From: Ramlibacter pinisoli
Lineage (GTDB): Bacteria > Pseudomonadota > Gammaproteobacteria > Burkholderiales > Burkholderiaceae_C
Direction of reading: 5' to 3'
DNA length: 64,000 nt
Assembly (NCBI RefSeq): GCF_009758015.1
Contig: NZ_WSEL01000003.1
Span: 1,116,001-1,180,000 of the forward strand
In this document: positions 22,435-31,108 of the stretch, in pieces
Layout of the letters: the number at the start of each line of letters is the position of its first letter
Position numbering within the stretch: the stretch's first letter is position 1
Position numbers and translations under genes: made by a program
Notes under the pieces: generated by a model
Seen by the model: the letters and a program-made list of their open reading frames with translations, nothing else
Told to the model about the DNA's origin: nothing
Database searches by the model: none

Positions 22435-22440
22435 ATTATA
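22435..22440 (-). promoter_or_regulatory. Candidate internal promoter -10 box in the glycan cluster
   Basis: A perfect TATAAT on the minus strand overlaps the TAA stop of the upstream gene and sits 48 bp before the WbpG-like start, one of the few non-overlapping junctions in the cluster. It lies in a short AT-rich stretch (TTTTTATAAT) of otherwise very GC-rich DNA. No good -35 box is visible. Confidence 0.3.
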
Positions 22441-23635
22441 AAAATGCGAGCAGTTCGGCCACGACCCTGGGGGTGGCGGCCGAACCGGCGCCGACCGCGG
22501 GATGGCGGCCGGCGCGCGTGGCCTGCTCCAGCGCGTCGGGCAGGCCCGCGAGCGGCACGGCCGCGTCGGCCAGCCCGAACCGCGCCAGCGGCATGGCATC
22601 GTCGAACACCGAACCCAGCACCTGCACCAGCCTCGTCCCGGCCAGGCGGCCTTCCAGGCCCACCGTCGACGTCAGGGTGACCACGGTGTCCACCGCGTGC
22701 AGCAGCGGGTGCAGCGGCCAGTCCTGGCCGGTGGCGACGATCCTCGGCGAGGGCGGCAGGGCCGGCAGGGCCTGGCCGGCCCGGGCCCGCACGCACAGCA
22801 CCGCGTCGGGCCGCTCCAGCGTCCAGTCGATGAGCCGCTGCAGGGCGCGCGCCGGCAGCGTGGGGTCGCCGGGCCGGCCGTCGAACGGATGCCGCGACGG
22901 CTCATCCTGGGCAGGCCAGAGCAGGACGCGGCGGCCGTCCCAGCCCTGCCGGCGCCGCAGCGCGCGACCGGCGTCGACCACGGCGGGGTCCAGCAGGGCA
23001 TCGAAGGCCGGGTTGCCGGTGGCCACCACCTCGTGCGGCCGGCGGCCGGCCTGCAACAGGAACTCGCGCACCTGGTCGTTCAGGACGCAGACGCGGTCGG
23101 CGTAGCCCGGCTGTCCGATCCAGCGCACTTCGTCGATCGCGAACAGGTCGACGATGCAGGCCGACGCGATCCCCAGCCGGCGCGCCGCCAGGATGGCCGC
23201 GCGCTCGCCCCGCGGTGAGTTGGTGGCCACCACCAGGTCGGGCTGCACGCGCCGCAGGATGCGTTCCAGCAGGCGCTGCGGCAGGAAGGCCTGGCGGCCG
23301 TCCTGCGCATAGCGCCGGGCGGCCTCCTCGGCGCCGTGCTCCGCCTCCAGCTCGGCATAGCTCAGGCCGAGGTACGCCTGCGTCTCCTCGGGATCGACCA
23401 CCGTCCCGAGGCCGGCCGCCAGGCGCCGGCCGTGCTCGAGCGCGGGGACGTCCGCCGCCTCCACGAATTCCTTCACCTGCAGCAGCGGCAGCCCCGCCTC
23501 GCGCACCGCGGCGGCCGCCGTGGTGAGCCCCAGCACCTGCACGCGCGCCCGCCCGCTGGCCTGCAGCGCCTGCGCCACCGGCAGCACCATGCGGACATGG
23601 CCGCTGCCGTAGCAGACGAACAGGACCGACTTCAT
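22436..23635 (-). CDS. Putative GT-B-fold glycosyltransferase
   Basis: I cannot assign a named family. The 399-residue protein starts with KSVLFVCYGSGHVRMVLPVAQAL, a glycine-rich GxGH opening seen in GT-B transferases and 2-epimerase-like proteins. It has an interdomain signature VVATGNPAFDALLDP near 215-230 and a C-terminal block VVTLTSTVGLEGRLAGTRLV resembling nucleotide-sugar-binding elements. It has no signal or membrane helices. Sitting between asnB (4-nt overlap) and the acetamidino genes, it is the best candidate in the cluster for transferring the nonulosonate. A PseG-like hydrolase is a weaker alternative. Confidence 0.65.
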   Translation of the reverse strand: MKSVLFVCYGSGHVRMVLPVAQALQASGRARVQVLGLTTAAAAVREAGLPLLQVKEFVEAADVPALEHGRRLAAGLGTVVDPEETQAYLGLSYAELEAEHGAEEAARRYAQDGRQAFLPQRLLERILRRVQPDLVVATNSPRGERAAILAARRLGIASACIVDLFAIDEVRWIGQPGYADRVCVLNDQVREFLLQAGRRPHEVVATGNPAFDALLDPAVVDAGRALRRRQGWDGRRVLLWPAQDEPSRHPFDGRPGDPTLPARALQRLIDWTLERPDAVLCVRARAGQALPALPPSPRIVATGQDWPLHPLLHAVDTVVTLTSTVGLEGRLAGTRLVQVLGSVFDDAMPLARFGLADAAVPLAGLPDALEQATRAGRHPAVGAGSAATPRVVAELLAFL

Positions 23636-25425
23636 GCCGCCGCCTGTTCGGCCCACAGGGCCAGCGCCGCCAGCGCCCGCAGTTCGCGCGTGTGGTTGGC
23701 GCGGCCGTCGCGGTGGGCGTCCAGCAGGGCCTCGACCCGCTCGGGACGCAACAGTTGCCGCAGCAGCTCGCTGCCCTGCAACAGGCCGCGCAACCAGGGA
23801 TGGCTGTCGCGGCGGAACCACTCGCCCACCGGCACGGTGAACATCTGCTTGCGGCGGTGCGCGAGCTCGGTGCCGATCAGGGGCTCGACGGCCTGCTTGT
23901 ACCAGTGCTTCTTGTCCCCGCTGGCCGCCAGCTTGGTGTGGCCGCGCGAGCGGAAGGCGAACTCCATCATCCGCCAGTCCAGGAAGGGGGTGCGGGCCTC
24001 GATCGAGACCGCCATGCCCATGCGGTCGGGCTTGACCAGGTTGTTGCCCGACAGGAGCAGCTGCGTGTCCAGGTAGAGCGCCTGGTTGACCCGGTCGAAA
24101 TGCGACGCCTCGGCGAACCAGGGCTGCGCGGCCACCGCGAAACTGTCGATGCCGGCCAGCGCCGCTGCCGTCTCGGGGCGGTACAGGGACAGCTTGTCGT
24201 CCGGGGCGAACAGCGAGATGGCGTCGAAGTAGGCGCGCTGGAAGGCTGCGTCGCCGAGTTGCGCCGCGTCGGGCCACGCGAAGAAGTCGGCGTATTTCTC
24301 GTAGCCGGCAAACAGCTCGTCGCCGCCATCGCCGGTGAGCACCACCTTGACGTGCCGCGCCGCCAGCTCGCTCACCCGCAATGTCGGCATGAACGAGGCG
24401 TCGCCGTGCGGCTGGTCGAGGTGGTGCAGCACCTGCGGCCAGCGGTCCAGCATGTTCAGCTCGGCGATCTCCGCGGTGTGGTCGCAGCCGAAACGCCGCG
24501 CGGCGTCGGCCGCGTAGGCCGATTCGTCGAAGCGCGGGTCGGCGAAGCCGATGCAGAACGTCTTCACCGGCCGGTCGACGTGGCGCGCCATCAGGCCGAC
24601 GATGCTGCTGGAGTCGACGCCGCCCGACAGGAACGCGCCGAAGGGCACGTCGGCGCGCAGGCGGATGCGGGTGGCATCGTCCAGGATGGCGAGGAATTCC
24701 TCGGACCAGGCGGCCTGCGCGTGGTCCTGCTCGCGCTGCAACGACAGGTCCCACCAGCGCTGCACCTGCACGCCGGTGCGCGTGTACCGCACCCAGGTGC
24801 CCGGCATCACGTGGCGGATGCCCTGCCAGATGGTCCACGGCGCCGGGATGTAGTTGAACGTCAGGTAGTGGTGGATCGCCTCCAGGTCGATGGCCGGCCG
24901 GCTGCCGCCGTCGCGCAGCACCGGCAGCAACGCCTTGATCTCGGAGCCGAACAGCACTTGGCCGCCGTCGTCGGCGACATAGAGCGGCTTGACGCCGATG
25001 CGGTCGCGCACCAGGTACAGCGCGTCCTGGCGCGCATCGTCGATCGCGATGGCGAACATGCCGTTGAGGCGGCGCAGGAACCCGATGCCTTCGCGCTCGT
25101 ACAGCCGCAGCAGCACCTCGGTGTCGGAGTTGGTGCGCAGCACGACGCCCTGGGCGCGCAATTCGGCCGCCAGCTCGACGTGGTTGAAGATCTCGCCGTT
25201 CTGCACCACGGCGACCTGGCCGTCGTCGGAGACGAAGGGCTGGTGGCCGCCGGCGATGTCGATGATGGACAGGCGCCGGTTGCCCAGGGCGACCCCGCGC
25301 CCGGGCGGCTGCCAGATGCCTTCGTCGTCCGGGCCGCGGTGCCGCAGCGAGCGCGCCATGGCCTGCAGCTGCGCCGCCGGCAAGCCGGCCCGGTCACGCC
25401 GCCAGTAACCGAAGATGCCGCACAT
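23632..25425 (-). CDS. asnB: Glutamine-dependent asparagine synthetase-type amidotransferase
   Basis: The 597-residue protein is a full AsnB. The N-terminal class II glutaminase begins MCGIFGYW (nucleophile Cys2 after Met removal) with RLSIIDIAGGHQP. The C-terminal synthetase has the PP-loop FLSGGVDSSSI (about 259-268) and LTGDGGDELFAGY. In polysaccharide clusters, AsnB homologues often amidate carboxyl groups of uronic or other sugar acids rather than making free asparagine. The context here makes that plausible but it is unproven. It overlaps its neighbours by 1 and 4 nt. Confidence 0.9.
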   Translation of the reverse strand: MCGIFGYWRRDRAGLPAAQLQAMARSLRHRGPDDEGIWQPPGRGVALGNRRLSIIDIAGGHQPFVSDDGQVAVVQNGEIFNHVELAAELRAQGVVLRTNSDTEVLLRLYEREGIGFLRRLNGMFAIAIDDARQDALYLVRDRIGVKPLYVADDGGQVLFGSEIKALLPVLRDGGSRPAIDLEAIHHYLTFNYIPAPWTIWQGIRHVMPGTWVRYTRTGVQVQRWWDLSLQREQDHAQAAWSEEFLAILDDATRIRLRADVPFGAFLSGGVDSSSIVGLMARHVDRPVKTFCIGFADPRFDESAYAADAARRFGCDHTAEIAELNMLDRWPQVLHHLDQPHGDASFMPTLRVSELAARHVKVVLTGDGGDELFAGYEKYADFFAWPDAAQLGDAAFQRAYFDAISLFAPDDKLSLYRPETAAALAGIDSFAVAAQPWFAEASHFDRVNQALYLDTQLLLSGNNLVKPDRMGMAVSIEARTPFLDWRMMEFAFRSRGHTKLAASGDKKHWYKQAVEPLIGTELAHRRKQMFTVPVGEWFRRDSHPWLRGLLQGSELLRQLLRPERVEALLDAHRDGRANHTRELRALAALALWAEQAAA

Positions 25426-25979
25426 CAGTTGCTGCCCTTGCCGGTGAGGCGGCCCAGCGTCAGCACCAGGATGCGCAGGTCGCTCGCCAGTCCCGGGTTG
25501 CTGGCATAGGCGAGGTCGGCGGCCAGGCGCTGCTCGGGCGTCGCCTCGGACCGCATGGTGGCCTGCGCCAGCCCGGTGATGCCGGGCCGCACGCTGCAGC
25601 GCAGGGCCCAGTCCTCGGGCCGGTAGAGCGCCTGCTGGGCCGGCACGTCGGGCCGCGGGCCCACCAGGCTCATGTCGCCGCGCAGCACGTTCAGCAGCTG
25701 GGGCAGCTCGTCGATGCTGCTGCGCCGCAGGAAGCGGCCCACGCGGGTGATGCGGGGATCATCGCCACTGGTAAACCAGGGACCGATGCGCGCGGCGTCC
25801 CGGACCATGCTGCGGAACTTGAGCATCTGGAAGGTGTGGCCGCCCAGGCCCACGCGCTGCTGCCGGAACAGCACCGGGGAACCCGATTCCAGCGCCACGG
25901 CGGCAGCCGCCAGCAGCAGGATGGGCGACAGCACCACCAGCGCCGCCAGCGCCCCCAGAATGTCGAACAGCCGCTTCAT
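25425..25979 (-). CDS. Bacterial sugar transferase (PglC/WcaJ-type phosphoglycosyltransferase)
   Basis: The 184-residue protein has one N-terminal hydrophobic hairpin (LFDILGALAALVVLSPILLL). The monotopic phosphoglycosyltransferase core follows, with KFRSM, RVGRFLRRSSIDELPQLLNV (catalytic Asp-Glu dyad), GPRP and RPGITGLAQ. Such enzymes move a phospho-sugar from a UDP-sugar to undecaprenyl phosphate, starting a glycan. The short, PglC-sized form, together with UDP-diacetylbacillosamine genes in the same cluster, makes that sugar a candidate substrate. It overlaps asnB by one base and the aldolase gene by 4. Confidence 0.92.
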   Translation of the reverse strand: MKRLFDILGALAALVVLSPILLLAAAAVALESGSPVLFRQQRVGLGGHTFQMLKFRSMVRDAARIGPWFTSGDDPRITRVGRFLRRSSIDELPQLLNVLRGDMSLVGPRPDVPAQQALYRPEDWALRCSVRPGITGLAQATMRSEATPEQRLAADLAYASNPGLASDLRILVLTLGRLTGKGSN

Positions 25980-26782
25980 CGCGGCGCCGGCTGGCCTTGC
26001 GCGATCGCGGCGATGGTGGCGGCGATGCGCCGGCGGTCGCCGTCGACCTGGCCGGCCGGCCGGCGCCCGAGCTGCGCTTCGACCTCGCGCAGCGCCGCCA
26101 CTTCGCGCTCGAAGGCGTCGCCGCCGTCGCCGCGGTGGAAGGTGCGCGACAGGATCACCGCCCGGGAACCCAGGCGCAGATGCTCGGCCAGCACGTCGCG
26201 CCCCGGCAGCAGGCCCTCGTCGAGCCGCGCGATGCCGCCGAACCCGAAGCGCAGCCTGGCGCCGCGGACGACAGCCGCCACCTCGTCGAGAAGGCCCTGC
26301 CCCAGCGCCTCGAACATGAAGCGGTGCCCGAGCGACAGGTGGAGGTCGTTGAGGCCGACGTAGACCTCCTCCAGGCCCGGGGTGTCGACCCATTCGGCGA
26401 GCGAATCGAGCGCCGCCGCCGTTTCCAGCAGCGTGGTGAACGGCACCCGGCCGCCGACCAGCGCCGCGAACTCGCGTACCTCGGCAGCGCGGTGGAACAT
26501 CGGCAGCATCAGCAGGTCGGGGCCCTGCGACAGCACGGCCTCGATCTCGTCGGCGCTGCCGGGGTTGAGCGGATTGACCCGCACCATGAGTCGGCTGCGA
26601 CGGGCGGCCTCGCGGATCCGGCCCACGTCGGGCACCAGGTGCTGGCTGATGAAGGTGTTGCGCCCGGCCTGCCGCTCGGCCTTGCCCAGCCGCTCCAGGT
26701 CGACGAACAGGCGCATGCCCTCGAGCGCGTCGCAGCGCCTGGCGAACGCCACGTCGTTGGTGATCTGCAGGAGGTCGAGCAC
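25976..26782 (-). CDS. HpcH/HpaI-type aldolase family protein of unknown role
   Basis: The 268-residue protein resembles HpcH/HpaI/citrate-lyase-beta barrels. LMVRVNPLNP carries an Arg, LLETAAALDSLAEW supplies a metal-binding Glu, and VYVGLNDLHLSLGHRF supplies the Asp. These class II enzymes cleave or form pyruvate-containing hydroxy acids. Its position between the flippase and the sugar transferase suggests a glycan role, but no specific reaction can be assigned. The GTG at 26782 is chosen because it leaves a 10-nt gap after the flippase gene; no good ribosome site is visible, so the start is uncertain. Confidence 0.7.
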   Translation of the reverse strand: MLDLLQITNDVAFARRCDALEGMRLFVDLERLGKAERQAGRNTFISQHLVPDVGRIREAARRSRLMVRVNPLNPGSADEIEAVLSQGPDLLMLPMFHRAAEVREFAALVGGRVPFTTLLETAAALDSLAEWVDTPGLEEVYVGLNDLHLSLGHRFMFEALGQGLLDEVAAVVRGARLRFGFGGIARLDEGLLPGRDVLAEHLRLGSRAVILSRTFHRGDGGDAFEREVAALREVEAQLGRRPAGQVDGDRRRIAATIAAIAQGQPAPR

Positions 26783-26792
26783 GGGGGAGAAA

Positions 26793-28253
26793 TTATCGCC
26801 GCAGGGCTTCGCGCACATCGCCGCTGCGCCACGCCGCCAGCAGCAGGACGAGCGCGGCACCGACGGCGCCGGCCGCCAGTTGCGCGGCCCAGCCCGGCGA
26901 CGGCAGGCCGTGGCCCAGGAGCGCGGCGACGCCCGCGGCGAGGGTCAGGCCGGCGCCGCCCCAGACCAGCGTCTCCCACGGCAGCCAGCGACGGCACTCG
27001 GGCCCGATCGCCAGCAGGCAGACGGCCGCGACCAGCGCCTGGCAGGCGTTCAGCAGGTGCATCAGCCGCAGGCCGTCGTTCCAGCCCGCCGCCGAGGCGC
27101 CCAGGACCGCCAGCAGCGCCAGGCCATAGCCGACCACCGCCGGCGCCATCCGCCGGCGCGTCGCCAGCACCGTGAGGGCGACCGCCGTCAGCGCCTGCGG
27201 CAGCAGGCCCCAGGCGCCGGCCATACCCCAGCGGGCGACCTGCTCCAGCGCCTCGGGCGTCATGCGTCCCCAGCCAAACAGCAGCCGGGCCAGGGCCGGC
27301 CCTGCCAGCAGCAGCCCCGCTGCCGCCGCACAGGCCAGCGTCCAGGCCAGCGCAAAGGCCCGCCGCACCGGCGCGCCGTCGGTCCCGCCCTCCCCCAGCG
27401 CCCGGGTGATGGCGGGAAACGCCAGCGAGGCCACCAGCTGGATCGCCAGGATCAGCGGCAGCTCCACCAGCTTCCAGGCGTAGCTGAAGACCGCCAGCGC
27501 CCCTTCGCCGGCCTGCGACGCGACCGAGCGCGCCACGAAGGGCAGCGCCAGCGGCAGCCCCGCGCTGAGCCAGGCCCAGGCCCAGACGGGCAGCGTGGGC
27601 CAGTCGATCCGGGCGGCGGCCCCGGAGGGCACCGCGGGCAGCCGCCGCCCCAGCCAGCGCAGCCGGCCCGCCATGGCGATCACCAGGCCGATCCCCAGCA
27701 CCGTGACCGGGGCACCGGCATGGGCGCCGGCCACCAGGATGGTGGCCACCAGCAGGCCGTTGACGACCAGGTTGGCGCCGTACATGCCGACGAAGTCGCG
27801 CTCGTGCTGCAGCCGCGTCGCCCACAGGGCGGCCAGCAGGGCGGCAGGAATCGCCACCGCGCTCCACACCAGGCCGCCGGCGGCGATGCCACGCAGGTGC
27901 GACGGGATGCCGGCCCCCAGCGCCGCCAGGACGGCGTCGCGCGCCAGCGCCAGCAGCAGCGCCAGCACGATGCCCAGCACCAGGGCCCAGGTCGCGACCC
28001 GCCGTTGCAGCGCCGCAACCTGCTGCGGCGGCTGGCCGCCCCAGGCCGGCAGCAGCACATAGGCGAGCGCGCCGCTGGCGACCACCGAGGCCAGCCAGTC
28101 CGGCAGGGTGAGCACCAGGACCGCGACGTCCGCCAGGCCGCCACTGCCGAAGGCGGCCGCCTGGGCCGATTCGCGCACGACGCCCAGCAGCCGGCTGGCC
28201 AGCAGCAGGGCCAGGGACAGGGCGCCGGCGCGGAGGAACATGCGGGCGATCAT
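26793..28253 (-). CDS. MurJ/MviN-family lipid-linked glycan flippase
   Basis: The 486-residue protein is almost entirely hydrophobic, with about 13-14 predicted transmembrane helices. Its N-terminal region ([21 protein letters not shown]) matches MurJ/MviN. Heading a glycan cluster rather than a peptidoglycan locus, it probably flips the undecaprenyl-linked glycan made by this cluster, taking the place of Wzx. It is the first gene of the minus-strand cluster and is divergent from lysS across a 74-nt gap that must hold both promoters. An in-frame ATG at 28241 (MFLRAG) is an alternative start. Confidence 0.85.
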   Translation of the reverse strand: MIARMFLRAGALSLALLLASRLLGVVRESAQAAAFGSGGLADVAVLVLTLPDWLASVVASGALAYVLLPAWGGQPPQQVAALQRRVATWALVLGIVLALLLALARDAVLAALGAGIPSHLRGIAAGGLVWSAVAIPAALLAALWATRLQHERDFVGMYGANLVVNGLLVATILVAGAHAGAPVTVLGIGLVIAMAGRLRWLGRRLPAVPSGAAARIDWPTLPVWAWAWLSAGLPLALPFVARSVASQAGEGALAVFSYAWKLVELPLILAIQLVASLAFPAITRALGEGGTDGAPVRRAFALAWTLACAAAAGLLLAGPALARLLFGWGRMTPEALEQVARWGMAGAWGLLPQALTAVALTVLATRRRMAPAVVGYGLALLAVLGASAAGWNDGLRLMHLLNACQALVAAVCLLAIGPECRRWLPWETLVWGGAGLTLAAGVAALLGHGLPSPGWAAQLAAGAVGAALVLLLAAWRSGDVREALRR

Positions 28254-28327
28254 ACGAAGCGCAGCAGGAGCGCCCGGGGCGAAAAACTAGAATGTCGGGT
28301 TTGCCGCACGCGTCCCCCTCCCCCACC

Positions 28328-29842
28328 ATGACCGACACCCACCAGCCCGACGATAACCAGCTGATCGCCGAACGCCGCGAGAAGCTCAAGGCCCTGCGCG
28401 AGGCGCAGCGCCAGGGCAAGGGGGTCGCGTTCCCGAACGACTTCAAGCCCAATGCCGCCGCCAGCGCCCTGCACGCCGAACACGGTGGCAAGGAAGCCGA
28501 GCAGCTGCAGGCCGAAGGCACGGTGGCACGGGTGGCCGGCCGCATGATGCTCAAGCGCGTGATGGGCAAGGCCAGCTTCGCCACGCTGCAGGACCAGGGC
28601 GGACGCATCCAGGTCTACGTCACGCGCGACGACGTCGGCGAGGAGGCCTACGCCGCCTTCAAGCACTGGGACCTGGGCGACATCGTGGGCGCCGAAGGCA
28701 AGGTGTTCAAGACCCGCACCGGCGAGCTGTCGCTGCACGCCACCTCGATCCGCCTGCTGACCAAGAGCCTGCGGCCGATGCCGGACAAGTTCCACGGCGT
28801 GGCCGACCAGGAAGTGAAGTACCGCCAGCGCTACGTCGACCTGATGACCGACGAGCAGGCGCGCCAGCGTTTCGTGGCGCGCAGCAGGGCCGTCTCGGGC
28901 ATCCGCGAGTTCATGGTGCAGCACGGCTTCCTGGAGGTGGAGACGCCCATGCTGCACCCGATCCCGGGCGGGGCCAACGCGCGCCCCTTCGTCACCCACC
29001 ACAACGCGCTGGACCAGGAGATGTTCCTGCGCATCGCGCCGGAGCTGTTCCTCAAGCGGCTGGTGGTCGGCGGCTTCGAGCGGGTGTTCGAGATCAACCG
29101 GAACTTCCGCAACGAAGGCATCTCGGTGCGCCACAACCCCGAGTTCACGATGATGGAGTTCTACGCGGCGTACTGGAACTACCGCGACCTGATGGACTTC
29201 ACCGAGGCGCTGGTGCGCGACGCCGCGCACAAGGCGGTCGGCACCCTGCAGCTGAGCTACGGCGGCAAGCCGGTCGACCTGTCGCAGCCGTTCGAGCGGC
29301 TGACCATCCGCGAGGCCATTCTCAAGCACACCGATGCCGGCGCCGGCGTCGACGACCGCGACTGGCTGGTCAACGCCCTGCGCAAGCTCGGCCTGACCGA
29401 GGAGAAGAACCGCCTGGCCGGCCGCTCGCTGGCCAGCCTGCAGGTGCTGTACTTCGAGGAGACGGTGGAGGAGAAGCTCTGGCAGCCGACCTTCATCATG
29501 GAACACCCGACCGAGATCTCGCCGCTGGCGCGCGCCAACGACGAGCGGCCCGAGGTCACCGAGCGCTTCGAGCTGTACATCACCGGCCGGGAGTTCGGCA
29601 ACGGCTTCTCGGAGCTGAACGACGCCGAGGACCAGGCCGCGCGCTTCGCGGCCCAGGTGGACGCCAAGGAATCCGGCGACGACGAGGCCATGTTCTTCGA
29701 CCACGACTTCGTCCGTGCGCTCGAATACGGCATGCCGCCCACGGGCGGCTGCGGCATCGGCATCGACCGCCTGATGATGCTGCTGACCGACAGCCCGAGC
29801 ATCCGCGACGTCATCCTGTTCCCGGCGCTGCGGCGCGAGTGA
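28328..29842 (+). CDS. lysS: Lysyl-tRNA synthetase (class II)
   Basis: LysS charges tRNA-Lys. The 504-residue protein has an N-terminal OB-fold anticodon domain ([20 protein letters not shown]). Class II motif 2 is in [21 protein letters not shown] and motif 3 in [18 protein letters not shown] 28328 (MTDTHQPDD) follows a weak upstream region; an earlier in-frame start at 28292 would add an unlikely 12-residue tail. Its stop overlaps the GTG start of the Hsp70-like gene. Confidence 0.97.
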   Translation: MTDTHQPDDNQLIAERREKLKALREAQRQGKGVAFPNDFKPNAAASALHAEHGGKEAEQLQAEGTVARVAGRMMLKRVMGKASFATLQDQGGRIQVYVTRDDVGEEAYAAFKHWDLGDIVGAEGKVFKTRTGELSLHATSIRLLTKSLRPMPDKFHGVADQEVKYRQRYVDLMTDEQARQRFVARSRAVSGIREFMVQHGFLEVETPMLHPIPGGANARPFVTHHNALDQEMFLRIAPELFLKRLVVGGFERVFEINRNFRNEGISVRHNPEFTMMEFYAAYWNYRDLMDFTEALVRDAAHKAVGTLQLSYGGKPVDLSQPFERLTIREAILKHTDAGAGVDDRDWLVNALRKLGLTEEKNRLAGRSLASLQVLYFEETVEEKLWQPTFIMEHPTEISPLARANDERPEVTERFELYITGREFGNGFSELNDAEDQAARFAAQVDAKESGDDEAMFFDHDFVRALEYGMPPTGGCGIGIDRLMMLLTDSPSIRDVILFPALRRE

Positions 29843-31101
29843 CGGTGGGGGTGCCGCACACCCTCGGCATCGACTTCGGCACCTCCAACAGCGCCGTCGC
29901 CACGCTGGGTGCGGACGGCGCGGCCTTCCCGCTGACGCTGGAGGGCGAGGCGACGACGTTGCCGACCGCCGTCTTCTTCAACGCCGAGGACCGCACGGTC
30001 CATTTCGGCCGCGACGCCATCGGCCTGTACCTGCAGGGCGTCGACGGGCGCCTCATGCGCTCGCTCAAGAGCCTGCTGGGCAGTGCCCTGCTGCGCGAGC
30101 GCACCGCCATCGGCTGGGGCGACATGAGCTACCAGGAGATCCTGGCGCGCTTCCTGGCCGAACTGGCGCAGCGCGCCCGGGCCCGGGTCGGCGAGGTGTC
30201 GCCGCGCGTGCTGCTCGGGCGGCCGGTGCACTTCGTCGACGACTCGCCCGAGCGCGATCGCCAGGCCCAGGCGGCGCTGCAGGAAGCGGCTCTGGCGGCC
30301 GGCTTCGAGGAGGTCGCCTTCGAGCTCGAACCGATCGCCGCCGCCTTCGACCACGAACGCCGGCTGGACCGCGAGGCCCTGGTGCTGGTGGTCGACGTGG
30401 GCGGCGGCACGTCCGACTTCACGGTGGTGCGCCTCGGGCCGCAGCGGATGGCGGCGGCCGATCGCACCAGCGACATCCTGGCGACCACGGGCGTGCACAT
30501 CGCCGGCACCGACTTCGACCGCAAGCTCAACCTGGCGCAGGTGATGCCGCTGCTCGGGCTCGGCCACACGGGCCCGCAGGGCCGGCCGGTGCCCAGCCCG
30601 GTGTTCATGGCGCTGGCGACCTGGCACCTGATCAACTTCCAGTACGCGCCCCGGGTGCTGGCGCAGGTGCAGGGCCTGCGGGTGAACTACGCCGACACCC
30701 GCCTGCACGACCGGCTGCTGGCGGTGCTGAAGCTGCGCCTGGGCCATCGGCTGGCCAGCGAGGTCGAGCAGGCCAAGATCCTGTGCTCGCAAACCGGCGG
30801 CAGCGCCCGCATCGACCTCGCCGAGGTGGAGCGCGGGCTGGAGGCGATGCTGGATGCCGCCGGGATGACCGCGGAACTGGCGGACCCGCTGGAGCGGGTG
30901 GTGGCCTGCGCCCAGGAGTGCACGCGCCGGGCGGCGCTGGGACCCGGCCGCCTGGACGCGATCTACCTCACCGGTGGCTCGTCCGCGCTGCAGCCCCTGC
31001 AACAGCGCCTGCGCGCCGGGTTCCCCGGCGTGCCGCTGGTGGAGGGCGACCTGTTCGGCGGGGTGGCCGCCGGCCTGGCCTACGCGGCAGGCCGGGGCTG
31101 A
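29839..31101 (+). CDS. Hsp70-like (YegD-type) ATPase
   Basis: The 420-residue protein has the actin/Hsp70 ATPase core only. Phosphate 1 is [16 protein letters not shown], phosphate 2 is [14 protein letters not shown] and the adenosine loop is YLTGGSSAL. The DnaK substrate-binding and lid domains are absent, as in YegD-type chaperone-like proteins of unknown target. GTG 29839 overlaps the lysS stop (GTGA), so it is coupled to lysS. It converges on nagZ with 7 nt between stops. Confidence 0.88.
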   Translation: MTVGVPHTLGIDFGTSNSAVATLGADGAAFPLTLEGEATTLPTAVFFNAEDRTVHFGRDAIGLYLQGVDGRLMRSLKSLLGSALLRERTAIGWGDMSYQEILARFLAELAQRARARVGEVSPRVLLGRPVHFVDDSPERDRQAQAALQEAALAAGFEEVAFELEPIAAAFDHERRLDREALVLVVDVGGGTSDFTVVRLGPQRMAAADRTSDILATTGVHIAGTDFDRKLNLAQVMPLLGLGHTGPQGRPVPSPVFMALATWHLINFQYAPRVLAQVQGLRVNYADTRLHDRLLAVLKLRLGHRLASEVEQAKILCSQTGGSARIDLAEVERGLEAMLDAAGMTAELADPLERVVACAQECTRRAALGPGRLDAIYLTGGSSALQPLQQRLRAGFPGVPLVEGDLFGGVAAGLAYAAGRG

Positions 31102-31108
31102 GGGCGCC

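Noticed and set aside
23692..25509. 605-residue plus-strand open frame over asnB
   Set aside because: Antisense shadow of asnB created by third-position GC.
26382..28331. 649-residue plus-strand open frame over the flippase gene
   Set aside because: Gln/Arg-rich shadow with no recognisable domains; the minus-strand flippase is clear.
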